A DNA stretch of 14,240 bases from Mucidula mucida (lineage: Eukaryota; Basidiomycota; Agaricomycetes; Agaricales; Physalacriaceae). A model generated the notes under the pieces. It was not told the DNA's origin and did no database searches. It worked only from the letters and a program-made list of their open reading frames with translations. The stretch spans positions 1 to 14,240 of the forward strand of contig JADNYV010000853.1 in the NCBI GenBank assembly GCA_015501055.1, given 5' to 3'. The position numbers and the translations under genes were made by a program. Below, piece after piece: positions 1 to 9,279 of the stretch (its first letter is position 1; each line of letters opens with the position of its first letter).

Positions 1-1257
1 CCGGTAAGAGCGTGGTCATTGAACCAACGTCTGGCAACACGGGTGGGTGTCCAAGCACATCGTCTGGCGATCCAAGCTGATCCAGAGAGCTCAGGTATCG
101 GACTGGCAATGGCGTGCGCCATCAAGGTAAACGGTCGCTTTGACCTGAGGCTGAACAGGCACTGAATACTGCAGATAAGGGTTATTCGGTTATTATAACC
201 TTGCCCAACAAAATGTCTCTCGTATGTCTCACGTTCGGCTTGACCATTAACACCTTAGTTGACGCGTCTTCAGGAGAAGGAAGCTTCCTTACGCGCTTTG
301 GGCGCTGAGGTGGTCCGAACACCAACCGAAGCAGCATGGGATTCTCCTGAGAGTCATATAGGTAGCCTTCGCCTTTCCAAGTCCCAGCGTCTCGTGGCTG
401 AATTCCTTAACGATCTCTAGGTGTGGCTATTAAGTTGCAAAAAGCCATTCCGCATGGGATCATCCTTGATCAATATCGCAATGTATGCGTCTTTGTATTC
501 TCCACTCTTCGATAAATTTTCATGCTGTTCTAGGTCAACAACCCTCTGGCGCACGAGCTCACCACTGGGCCGGAAATCATCGAGGCCGTGGTTTCCACTC
601 CCTCGACGTCGTTCCATCCCTCATCTGGAAAGGTCGACGTGTTTGTTGCCGGAGCTGGAACTGGCGGAACGGTCACTGGGACATCTCGTGCCATCAAGAA
701 AACTCACAACAATGATTGCATTGTCATTGCCACTGATCCAGTTGGTCCACTTCAGATGTATGCAGCCTTATATTGACAATGCTTGCAGATAGGAAGTATC
801 CTGGCATTCCCTGACAGCCTGAACGACGAAGGCAGCGGATCTCAATATGTCGTGGAAGGCATTGGCTACGACTTCATCCCTCAAGTCCTCTCTAGAGACG
901 TCAAGGACGTGGACGAATGGATAAAGACCTCGGATGACGAATCCTTTGCCGCTGTTCAAGTGTTGATGAAGACGGAAGGTCTTCTCGTTGGTGGAAGCAG
1001 TGGCAGTTCTCTTTCTGGCGCTCTTCGATGGTTGAAAGAGAGCGAAAAGGGGAAGAAGATTGCTGAGGACAATGCTGCCAATGTTGTTGTTTTACTCCCT
1101 GACGGGTAAGTCACTTTTGTCGAGCTTCGGCTTATGTTAATGGCAAATCCGCAGAATCCGCAACTACATGAGTAAACCTTGGTTCATAAAGTTGGCTTTG
1201 GAGCGGGAGCCTTCGCCACTGGCGGATACGATTGCGAAGGTCATGCAATCGAAGTAA
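1..1257 (+). CDS. Cystathionine beta-synthase (5' end outside window)
   Basis: PLP enzyme that condenses serine and homocysteine to cystathionine in transsulfuration; cytosolic in fungi. Proposed exons: <1-42, 95-126, 180-221, 274-361, 421-482, 534-740, 789-1105, 1155-1257; about 296 residues visible. Seen in order: EPTSGNTG followed by [36 protein letters not shown], the PLP-phosphate glycine loop [33 protein letters not shown], and [13 protein letters not shown] just before the stop. DQYRN, the DP-GSIL block and [10 protein letters not shown] favour cystathionine beta-synthase over plain cysteine synthase. The PLP lysine and N-terminus lie upstream of the window. The protein ends about 25 residues after RNYM, so the C-terminal CBS (Bateman) regulatory pair of yeast Cys4 and human CBS is absent. 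Intron 127-179 needs an AAG acceptor, because the CAG at 172-174 is out of frame. Intron 741-788 (gttggt donor) could instead be 745-792, changing only one residue. Confidence 0.92.
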
Positions 1258-1568
1258 TTGATAGCTTCTACCGCTCTTCATAGACAGCTGATACACGAAC
1301 ATGTTCATTACAACTCCGCTTGGGATCCTCATCCAGGCCGTAATCAACTGTCAGGGCTTTCTTTTTGTTTTGCAGGACTCGAAGCAGGTAGCCAGGTAGG
1401 ACAATTGAAGGGGCTTCAGGTAGTCTGCCAAATGATATAATTGAGCATATTGCGCGAATTGTTCTTGCAGGCGGACGTCGCGAGGGACGGAGAGCAAAGC
1501 GCAGACCAGAGTGAGAGTAAGTTGGACAAACAGAACAGACCATTGTCTACCGGGCGTGGTCTATTTGC
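1258..1568. other. Intergenic spacer
   Basis: Holds the 3' flank of the cystathionine beta-synthase gene and the 5' flank of the next plus-strand gene. Open frames here are short and have no recognisable motifs. If the following gene starts at its inner ATG (1701) rather than 1569, the spacer runs to 1700 and includes a pyrimidine-rich stretch around 1637-1675, which would suit a fungal promoter or transcription start. No TATA box, tRNA or repeat was seen. Confidence 0.5.
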
Positions 1569-2561
1569 ATGCCATGCATCGCCCTATTGTCAGAAAAAGT
1601 AAAGATATGCGGACTTGAGGTGGCTGCTCATCGAGCTAGTCTCTCACATTTTCTTCTATTAATTGCTTCTTTGACGGTAGGTGCATCGTCGCCAACGACG
1701 ATGCAGAAACTGACGATGAACAGACCTTCCTACACGCATAATGTCCCGCACACGCTCTGCCACGTTCACCGCCTCGATCCAAACATGGGCGGCTGCTATC
1801 CAGCCCGGCTCACCTGCCCACTGTCGCCAGCGACACCTATGAGCAGCAAGTCTGTTTACACGCCGTCATCGGCGCATCAGTTTGATCTGACAGCGCTCGG
1901 GTACACTTCTGTATTTGTGCACCTGCCCACGACCCCTTCCACGCCCCAGTATCTGCGAGACAATAATGACAATAACCGCTACCCTACTCCTCCGACTAAT
2001 CCCACCGAAAACAATAATTGCACCAAAGACAATAACGATCCATGTGTCACTCGAAAAGACAATAAGGCTTCCCTGGATATAACCCCCTCCTCACCGTCTC
2101 ATGGCTCCAGACACCGCAATCCGCTCGCCAGCGTCCTCCCTCATACTCGAACACGGTCAAAGAGCATGTCGCACTCCAACATTGTTCCCGCCAAATCCAA
2201 GTCCTCTAAGAGGCAACAGCAGCAGCTGCCGCCGTCCCTCATGAACGAACTCCTCCTACTCCAGTTCACTTCGGGTGGAAAGCTCGACGCGCATGTTGCG
2301 CGCGCCATGGAGCACGGCGCCGTTTCCGATGGCAAGGGCGGTGTCTGGTGGGACCAGCAGGATCAGATGGAGTACCAATCTCTCGTCCCAAAACAGAAGC
2401 CGCGTAAAGAGAAGCAGAGCTCCAAGGAGAAGAAAAGGCCTGCGCCATTGAATCTTGGCCGCCAGGAGTTTGTCGACGCGTCGTTTATACCTTCCCCGTC
2501 TGCTCCCATCCCCGTCCAAAAGAAATCCGGCTTTCGCGCATTCTTTTCTCGCGCATCTTAG
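1569..2561 (+). CDS. Conserved fungal protein of unknown function
   Basis: Single-exon frame of 330 codons from the first ATG. In-frame ATGs at 1701 (286 aa) and 1716 (281 aa) are more credible starts, because the first ~44 residues are hydrophobic and unlike the rest. The protein looks largely disordered: Asn/Asp-rich low complexity (DNNDNN, ENNN, KDNND) around 1960-2040, then Ser/Arg/Lys-rich sequence. The ordered core is near the C-terminus: a helix-like NELLLLQFTSGGKLDAHV, then GKGGVWWDQQDQMEY, where W and acidic residues alternate. A basic Lys-rich linker follows, then FVDASFIP and a C-terminal KKSGFRAFFSRAS tail. From memory, basidiomycete genomes carry uncharacterised proteins with this LLQF-GG / GG-WWD--EMEY / FVDASFIP order, but I cannot name a domain or function. 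No signal peptide or membrane segment is seen. Confidence 0.75.
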   Translation: MPCIALLSEKVKICGLEVAAHRASLSHFLLLIASLTVGASSPTTMQKLTMNRPSYTHNVPHTLCHVHRLDPNMGGCYPARLTCPLSPATPMSSKSVYTPSSAHQFDLTALGYTSVFVHLPTTPSTPQYLRDNNDNNRYPTPPTNPTENNNCTKDNNDPCVTRKDNKASLDITPSSPSHGSRHRNPLASVLPHTRTRSKSMSHSNIVPAKSKSSKRQQQQLPPSLMNELLLLQFTSGGKLDAHVARAMEHGAVSDGKGGVWWDQQDQMEYQSLVPKQKPRKEKQSSKEKKRPAPLNLGRQEFVDASFIPSPSAPIPVQKKSGFRAFFSRAS

Positions 2562-2923
2562 GTGTGTTTGTTCTTCCTTTACGACTCGTCAGTTATTGAT
2601 CGTCTTTTATCAGACGTTTGTCGGACGGCTCGTTGTCTGTCCAGTCTTTTACGTGCATCGCGATACCCTCTGAACCGACCACTGTATTAATACGTACTGT
2701 ATCCTTATTGTAGCCTTATCTCTACTGTTCTCAATTTGACTCTGTAAGCTGTATGGCTCGTATGTAGGATCGACACGTCGCGTGCGATGAGCAATCGATG
2801 TCAAGCTTGAGGCAAAATTCGGCATGTCGGCATGAATTTTCTTTGCAAGCTCCTACTTCCACCACGACGCCCTGCAGACGACAGGATATACTGCACACTA
2901 AGCTATGCTTTGAAACTAAAGCT

Positions 2924-2938
2924 GACCGAGACTCGGTC
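2924..2938. promoter_or_regulatory. Palindrome with CCG-N5-CGG core, possible Zn2Cys6 site
   Basis: Seen: a 7-bp inverted repeat around one central base, GACCGAG-A-CTCGGTC, containing CCG (2926-2928) and CGG (2934-2936) separated by 5 bp. Known: fungal Zn2Cys6 binuclear-cluster regulators bind paired CGG triplets in inverted, everted or direct orientation with fixed spacing. Inference: it lies about 140 bp upstream of the FMO start codon and could be an operator for that gene. No regulator gene lies in the window. Confidence 0.3.
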
Positions 2939-3031
2939 TATACCCTAAAATTGCTTCTGATCCTCCGTTGACGCCATCTTCCGCCTATAATGCGCTAACT
3001 CGACTGCTTGATGAATTCGAACATGCTGCCG

Positions 3032-3037
3032 TATAAG
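3032..3037 (+). promoter_or_regulatory. Possible TATA element of the FMO gene
   Basis: The hexamer TATAAG starts 48 bp upstream of the proposed FMO ATG at 3080. That is a plausible distance for a fungal TATA element with a short 5' leader. The only support is the sequence match and position. Confidence 0.3.
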
Positions 3038-3079
3038 TAACATACGGCCTCCCTAATCGCTTTCCACTTGCACTACCCG

Positions 3080-5190
3080 ATGCTTATTTCCACCTTTTGT
3101 CTACTTGCTCTTGGAGCAGTGGGCCTGGCCCAAGACGCTCAAACACCTTTCTCATTTGAGGACTTCCCCGGATATAACGGTGACGATCATCACGAGTTCA
3201 AATGGCCAATCAACAAAGTTGCTATCATCGGTGCTGGTGTGGGGTACGTCAGCCTCCTTGAATACACGCGTTCCTCGCCTCATCAGATGTCGCTGCAGAG
3301 GCCTTATAAGCTATAGCGAGCTTTCACAAGCGGGCTTTGATGTCCGCGTGTTTGAGCGCGACAATGCGCCAGGAGGGAACTGGCATTACTCAGAGGAGAC
3401 TGCTGGGGCGCCTCCCATACCGAATAAGGACCCGGCAAGCGCAGATTATGAACCCTCGTTGCCCGACCAAGTGCCTTTCCAGAAGGTATATCAAGATGGG
3501 AGTGAAGAAGCTGTGTTGCAACGTCTTCGTGACCATAGACGACCACGACCGCTTTGGAATTCGTTGACCACCACGTCACCTTCTGTAAGTGACCTCACAG
3601 TATTCACGACTACTTTTTAATAATGACGCTTGGAATTAGCTTGTGCAACAGGTAAACAGCCTTAACACCACACAGTGTAGCTCTTTGTCTGACGTTTCTC
3701 TAGATTCGCGAATTCCCTTGGCCTGTCGGGACTCCATGGCGTAAGTTGATGGTTCCCAATCTCTCCAAGTTACGGAGTTTGACGCGCCCAAGAACTCACG
3801 CACGCACTCGTTCAACGTTACCTTCGATCCTTCGCGTCATGGCAAGGAATCAATCCGTCGGACAACAGCTCAAGCATTGCCTACAACACACGAGTTGAGA
3901 AGGTCGAGAAACATTATAGATCCGACGGAAGTCAGCATGGCTGGACGCTTACGCTGAAGAAGCTCACCCGAACCGGCGAGGCGTCGTCGAAGGCTGAGTG
4001 GTGGAATGAGGTTAGTACTTCTGTATTCTCACCTAGAGTTTCTTACTGATCTATACGCCTCAGCATTTTGACGCTATTGTGGTAGCGAGTGGGAGGTTCA
4101 GCGCGCCGAACGTGCCTAGTATCCCCGGACTGGAAGCTTGGGCAGCCAAATTCCCTGACAGAATTACGCATTCCAACCAGTATAGGCATCCTGACTTTAT
4201 TCGAAACAAGACGGTCCTCGTTGTGGGCGCATCGGTGTGTTGACTTGGTCTTTTCCCAACTTGTATCTTGATGGACATTGCAGGTCAGCGCTGTTGAGGT
4301 TTCCCGAGACATCAATGCGTACGCTCACAAAGTGTATCAATCCGTTCGGGTTAGTATATAACCTGTTTGCGAACTTGGCGTCTATTTACCCTCCGCAATA
4401 GCCTTCTAAACGTCCTAACCCTCAGTTACCTCCTGCTTTGACACGGCTGCCCTCCAACACGACCGTCGTTCCGGAGATCAAGGCTTTTGGCTCAGTCGAC
4501 GACATCTCGGACGGCAAAATTGAACTCGTCAACGGAACGGTTCTCACTGGCATTGACCACATCATCTTCGCCACAGGATACAGATATTCGTATCCCTACC
4601 TCAGCCAATACCACAACAGCTCTCTCGGTCCTGACGATAGAGATCCACGAGCCATCGTCACCGACGGCACGCATGTTCGATCTTTGTTCTTGGATTTCTT
4701 GTACATCGAGGAGCCGACGATAGGGTTTATCAATGCGAATCAGGGAATACAGACGTTTGTTTATTCTGAGTATACGTCGCTGGCGTTGGCGAGGATTTGG
4801 CAGGGACATGCTAAGCTCCCGGATAGGAAGACACTGAGGGAATGGCATGAGAAGAGGGTGAAAGAGGCTGGCGGGTATGGGAAGCACTTTAACATTGTGG
4901 GGTTGCACTATCAAGGTTCTTTGCATTGTTTTTCTGAAAATTTGGGTGACTGAAGACATCTGTAGAAAACGTGCGATTCTTTGTTGGGTGGTTGAATCTT
5001 GTGGCTCTCAAACACGGAGGAAAGCAAGTCAGCCCACCGTCCGAGTAAGTTTATTTTGGATGCGTTCTTCTTCGAAATGTTTGACTTTTCATATAGTGAC
5101 GCTGACATTCGTCGACTTTGGTTCAACTACCGCTACGGCAGCGCACAGAATCTAGCGGATTTTCCACTGGGATTTTCCGAAGATTTCTGA
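3080..5190 (+). CDS. Flavin-containing monooxygenase with signal peptide
   Basis: FAD/NADPH monooxygenase that oxygenates soft nucleophiles (N or S) or carbonyls; substrate unknown. Ten exons: 3080-3243, 3299-3584, 3640-3651, 3704-3740, 3793-4010, 4064-4234, 4284-4349, 4402-4915, 4966-5044, 5097-5190; 546 aa, every junction in phase. ATG 3080 is chosen because it opens a signal peptide (MLISTFCLLALGAVGLA), suggesting entry to the secretory pathway. Then VAIIGAGVGG (FAD site, residues 48-56), VFERD and GGNW, HRRPRPLW, FPWPVGTPW, the FMO-identifying region FPDRITHSNQY (269-279), the NADPH site VLVVGASVSA (290-299) and ATGY (375-378). The identifying motif normally reads F-x-G-x3-H; here the glycine is Asp271. 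The NADPH site ends in Ala299 rather than Gly. Both may be lineage features. A 12-nt microexon (3640-3651) encodes LVQQ. Intron 3741-3792 uses an AAG acceptor; intron 5045-5096 starts at an apparent TAA-containing gtaagt, so a naive reading would stop early. Confidence 0.93.
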
Positions 5191-5359
5191 TGATTGGTAG
5201 ACACGTCGATATGTAGAACAAACTCAGTACGTAGTACTGCATCGCATTACCTTTCATGCTTCCGATGTCATTCGAATAGGACCATGTCGTCTTGCCAGTC
5301 ACAGGCAACGACGCCAAGATGTTCCTATCAGCACGTGTTGCCTCGATATCGCCGTGTTA

Positions 5360-5593
5360 TTATGAGCTGGAGTGTAGTCCGAGAGTCGTGGCGCTGTGCT
5401 TGATGATGGTTTCGACTTGGCCGAAAGCAAGGGTAGCTATCCAAAAGTATGCATAGACGGATCGTTTGAGATGTGGCGCCCACACGTCGGGATGATATCT
5501 CCAAGAGTACGACGTTTGAAACAAACATGTGTCGTGGTCATCGCTTGACGCCAGTCGAATAATATCCACTGTTGAGCCGTAAGTGCGAGGAAA
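5360..5593 (-). CDS. Possible small membrane protein or gene relic
   Basis: A minus-strand frame of about 78 codons, open between stops, ends at TAA 5362-5360. Its C-terminal ~45 residues look protein-like: SWRYHPDVWAPHLKRSV, then a hydrophobic stretch YAYFWIATLAFG able to form one short membrane segment, then QVETIIKH. Upstream on the same strand, an ATG at about 5699 opens a short Arg/Ser-rich, acid-free frame (MSRTVSIFARTRRSVYSF) resembling a mitochondrial presequence, but a stop follows after 23 codons and I found no clean intron joining the two. It may be a real small gene with a missed intron or an indel, a decayed gene, or chance. I do not recognise the family. Confidence 0.22.
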   Translation of the reverse strand, partial: FPRTYGSTVDIIRLASSDDHDTCLFQTSYSWRYHPDVWAPHLKRSVYAYFWIATLAFGQVETIIKHSATTLGLHSSS

Positions 5594-6012
5594 GGTTTAT
5601 GTGGGCTACCCCTGCTTGGCTATAGCCTACAACACGACTGTGGAAAAGGAATACACGGAACGTCGGGTGCGTGCGAAAATAGACACAGTTCTAGACATGG
5701 CCGAAGTGATACCGACCGAGGTTCGGGACCAGTCGAGAGACCCTCAGCGCTACATCCTCCAGGATCCACAACCCATTCCGATCCACCTACACGCGTTTGG
5801 CGCTAATCCGACACAGTTTCGCCAAAATCCCGTCGCCACACAGAAACTTTGTGCTTTGTCATCAGGTTCGGCCTGTGCGGCAATTGTGCTTAGTGGGAAT
5901 TTGATATTGAGGTGTCAGAGTTTCGCCTTCTTCCACTCAGTCAGCGCAGGGCGCTCAGCCTGCACGGCATTATCTCTGATCTACACCATCTCTTTCCTCC
6001 CACCTGTGCGAA

Positions 6013-6041
6013 TCTCGCTCTCTTTCTCTTTTTTCCCCTTT
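6013..6041 (+). promoter_or_regulatory. CT-rich tract upstream of copper ATPase start
   Basis: An almost pure pyrimidine run on the coding strand lies about 20-50 bp before the ATG at 6062, with further CT-rich sequence from about 5975. Such tracts are common just upstream of transcription starts of well-expressed fungal genes. The start context is favourable, with AATATCAAC before the ATG. No copper-responsive element could be identified with confidence. Confidence 0.35.
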
Positions 6042-6061
6042 ACTTTGTATTTAATATCAAC

Positions 6062-9061
6062 ATGGCTGCATTTCTCACCACGCTTTGGGCAAAACTCTCC
6101 CCGGCACCCGTCGAGCTCCCAATGGGTTCCAGCGAGGCACTCATGGACCACGTCGACAACGAGCTAGATGTCCAGGCGCCAGCGCTCGAGAAGTCTGATT
6201 TCCGAATACAAGGCATGACGTGCGGAGCCTGCGTAGAGGTGTGTGACAAATTAGTCCTACTTTCGACCACCATGCCTGACCCCGTCCCAGTCCATAGAGG
6301 GCATGCTTCGCACCCAGGAGGGTATCCACTCGGTCAAAGTCGCGCTGCTCGCCGAGCGAGGCGTCGTTGAATATGATCCGTCACGGTGGACTCCGGAGAA
6401 GATTGCAGGCGAGATCGAGGATATTGGCTTTGAAGCTAGTCCAATAGCCCCCGCCCGGGAAGATACCGTCGTCCTACGCGTATATGGCATGACCTGCTCG
6501 TCCTGCACCGGCACCGTTGAGAGCGGCTTAGTCTCCGTTCCCGGAATACTCAGCGTTGCTGTCTCCTTGGCCACCAACACTGCTACCATCCGCTTTGACA
6601 GAACTTACATTGGCCCACGCGAGATGGTAGATCGGGTTGAAGACATGGGCTTTGACGCTATGTTGTCCGACCAGAACGACGCTACCCAACTCCAGTCGCT
6701 CAAGCGCACCAAGGAAGTCCTCGAATGGCGCTCACGCTTCTTATGGGCAGTCGCCTTTGCCGTTCCCGTCTTTTTCATTTCCATGATATGTCCACGCATT
6801 CCTTTCTTCGACAGACTGTTCAGCACCCGTGTGTGCATGTCCATTCATCTTGGGGACTTGGTTCTCCTCTTGCTTACCACTCCTGCTCAGTTCTGGGTTG
6901 GATCCAAGTTCTATCGCAGCGCTTTCAAGGCACTCAAACATCGGTCTGCGACCATGGATGTTCTGGTGATGCTCGGCACTTCAGCTGCTTACTTTTACTC
7001 TGTTGGAGTCATGATATGCGAACTATTCGAACCATCGCCTGACTATCACCCTATGCTCTTCTTTGACACAAGCACCATGTTGATCATGTTTGTTTCCCTC
7101 GGTCGCTACCTCGAGAACAAGGCCAAAGGTCGGACGAGCGCAGCTCTCACCGATCTGATGTCACTTGCACCTAGCATGGCCACTATTTACACGGATCCTC
7201 CGACATTCTCTCAGGAAAAACGCATTCCCACGGAACTCGTCGAGGTGGGTGACACCGTCAAGTTAGTTCCTGGCGACAAGATTCCCGCAGATGGAACTGT
7301 CGTTCGAGGTTCATCAAGCATTGATGAGAGTGCTGTCACTGGCGAAGCCGTTCCTGTGGTCAAACAGATTGGGGATACCGTCATCGGTGGGACTGTCAAC
7401 GGTCTGGGCACGTTCGACATGCGGGTCACCCGAGCAGGCAAAGACACTGCCCTCGCTCAGATCGTCCGTCTCGTTGAAGAGGCGCAGACTTCGAAAGCGC
7501 CTATACAAGCTTTCGCTGACCGCGTCGCAGGATTCTTTGTCCCGACCGTTATCTCCCTTGCCGTCATCACCTTCATTGCATGGATATTTGTCTCCCTCGT
7601 TCTGAAGGAAGAGCAGCTTCCCGCTATGTTTCACAAACACGGTGCTAGCAAACTTGCCGTATGTCTGCAGATGTGCATCAGCGTCGTTGTTGTCGCTTGT
7701 CCGTGCGCATTGGGCTTGAGCACGCCAACGGCTATCATGGTGGGCACCGGGATGGGGGCGAAGAATGGAATACTGATCAAGGGCGGGAGGGCGTTAGAAG
7801 CGAGCAAGAACATCAAGCACATCGTTTTCGATAAGACGGGCACCATTACGGTCGGGAAACTTAGCGTGGTGGACATGTCCTGGGGCGATGATCTCGGTGG
7901 CCTCGACGGCCTGTGTTCAGATGGTCAAACGCCACGTAGGACGCTGATGGCGATGGTTGCTTGCACAGAGGCAAGATCTGAGCATCCTCTTGCGAAAGCT
8001 ATTGCGCTGCACGGGAAAGAGTGCTTGGGTGATCGTGCATCTGATGCCGTCGTGGACCAGTTCGAAAGTGTTACTGGTGCTGGAGTTAAGGCTCTCGTCT
8101 CCGCGGGTGGATTAAAGGCCACACTCCTTGTCGGGAACGCGAGATTCGTCAGCGAGGACAGCATTCCTGCTACACTTGCTCAGTTCGAAACGCAGGAAAC
8201 TGCTCTGGGTCGTACGGTCATTTATGTCTCGCTTCAGCGCGCCTCTTCGCGGCCGCCCATTCCTGTTCTGGCTGTCTCGTTGTCTGATGCGCCCAAGCCG
8301 TCCAGCAAGTATGCTATTCGTGCGCTCCAGAGGATGGGAGTCGAAGTCAGTATGATGACTGGGGACGGGAAGGCTACCGCGCTGGCTATAGCCAAGCAGG
8401 TTGGCATTAGTCCTGACAGTGTTTGGGCTGGTGTTTCTCCCGGTGGCAAAGCCAATCTGGTCACGGACCTCGTCCAGAAACATGGCGACAGCGTTGCGAT
8501 GGTGCGTACTCTTCTTATCTTTTCGCACTTGCGCTAATATACTTCCAGGTCGGAGATGGTATCAATGACTCTCCTGCCCTCGTCGCTGCCACCGTAGGTA
8601 TTGCCCTGTCGTCTGGCACTTCTGTGGCCATTGAAGCTGCAGATATCGTGCTCATGCGGTCAGATCTTATGGACGTTGTCGCAGCACTCCATCTATCTCG
8701 CAAGATATTCGCTGTCATTCGCCGAAATTTAATATGGGCTTGCATCTACAACGTCCTTAGTATTCCGCTTGCGATGGGCGTCCTCTTACCGTGGAACGTT
8801 TACATGCATCCCATGTTAGCTGGTGCCGCAATGGCGTTCTCAAGTGTCAGCGTTGTGTCGAGTTCACTCACTCTAAAGTGGTGGAAGCGGCCAAAGGACA
8901 GTGTGATGCCGGATGAGGCCTTGGAGAGTAAAGATGGATGGTGGGATGGCGCGAGGGACACTGTTGGGGATGCATGGGGTGCAGTGAAGAGTATTGGGGG
9001 GAGCAGGAGAACACTGAAAGAAGGGTATAGTCCTCTGCCTGTGGAGATGTCTAATGTTTAA
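6062..9061 (+). CDS. Copper-transporting P1B-type ATPase (Ccc2/ATP7 type)
   Basis: Pumps Cu(I) into the late Golgi lumen to load secreted cuproenzymes such as laccases and multicopper oxidases. Exons 6062-6238, 6291-8501, 8549-9061 give 966 aa, close to yeast Ccc2 (1004). Two N-terminal heavy-metal domains: GMTCGAC (residues 51-57; intron 1 cuts just after it) and GMTCSSC (125-131). Then a membrane hairpin region (~207-265), two further helices (~281-335), actuator loop TGEA (409-412), the copper-path helix with ACPCALG (CPC 529-531), phosphorylation site DKTGT (Asp573), nucleotide-binding SEHPLA (622-627), MTGDGK (748-753) and GDGINDSP (798-805), and two C-terminal helices with YNVLSIPLA and the SSVSVV-SSL block. 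CPC specifies Cu(I)/Ag(I). Usual family motifs read TGES and TGDN; here they read TGEA and TGDG, which may be basidiomycete variants. The reading is unbroken. A second in-frame ATG at 6121 would drop 20 residues but keep both metal domains. Confidence 0.97.
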
Positions 9062-9279
9062 TTTGTGAATCAATCTATTGAGGATGGGGGATTTTGCTTT
9101 CTAATCTATTGCTATCGGACTTGCTGTATTCGTAGTTTTTCGCAATCAATTGCTCTATTCCTTGCTTTGTGTTCTGTCCATTGCAACTGAGAACGTCGAA
9201 ATGTAACCTGACTCAACCCCGGGTAACAGTATGGACCTTGACTATGACCATCATCTGCTTTTCTTAAGTTCTCTGTGCA

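Larger units (their letters stand above)
2562..3079. other. Intergenic spacer; 3' flank of unknown gene and promoter of FMO gene
   Basis: No gene is seen. The left part is T-rich and likely the 3' untranslated region of the gene ending at 2561. The right part should be the FMO promoter. It contains a perfect 15-bp palindrome (2924-2938) and a TATAAG hexamer (3032-3037), listed separately. Confidence 0.6.
5191..6061. other. Spacer between FMO and copper ATPase genes
   Basis: 871 bp with no confident gene. It holds the FMO 3' flank, a weak minus-strand small-protein candidate (5360-5593, listed separately) and, at the right end, the copper-ATPase promoter with a CT-rich tract. A 194-codon plus frame (5583-6167) has no recognisable motif and runs into the ATPase coding start in another frame, so it is judged chance. 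Confidence 0.55.

Noticed and set aside
1268..1543. 91-codon minus-strand frame in the spacer after the cystathionine synthase gene
   Set aside because: Arg/Ser/Pro-rich, no motif, no start context; typical of chance frames.
4492..4959. 155-codon minus-strand frame inside FMO exon 8
   Set aside because: Antisense shadow of a long conserved FMO exon; no family resemblance.
5045..5048. Stop codon ending the FMO at PPSE
   Set aside because: The TAA is part of a gtaagt donor; splicing 5045-5096 continues in phase to DADIRRLWFNYRYGS and a stop at 5190.
5583..6167. 194-codon plus-strand frame before the copper ATPase
   Set aside because: No recognisable motif; it covers the promoter CT tract and runs into the ATPase first exon in a different frame.
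3000..9100. FMO and copper ATPase as part of a secondary-metabolite cluster
   Set aside because: There is no core synthase, transporter or cluster regulator, and the neighbouring genes are housekeeping or common accessory enzymes.
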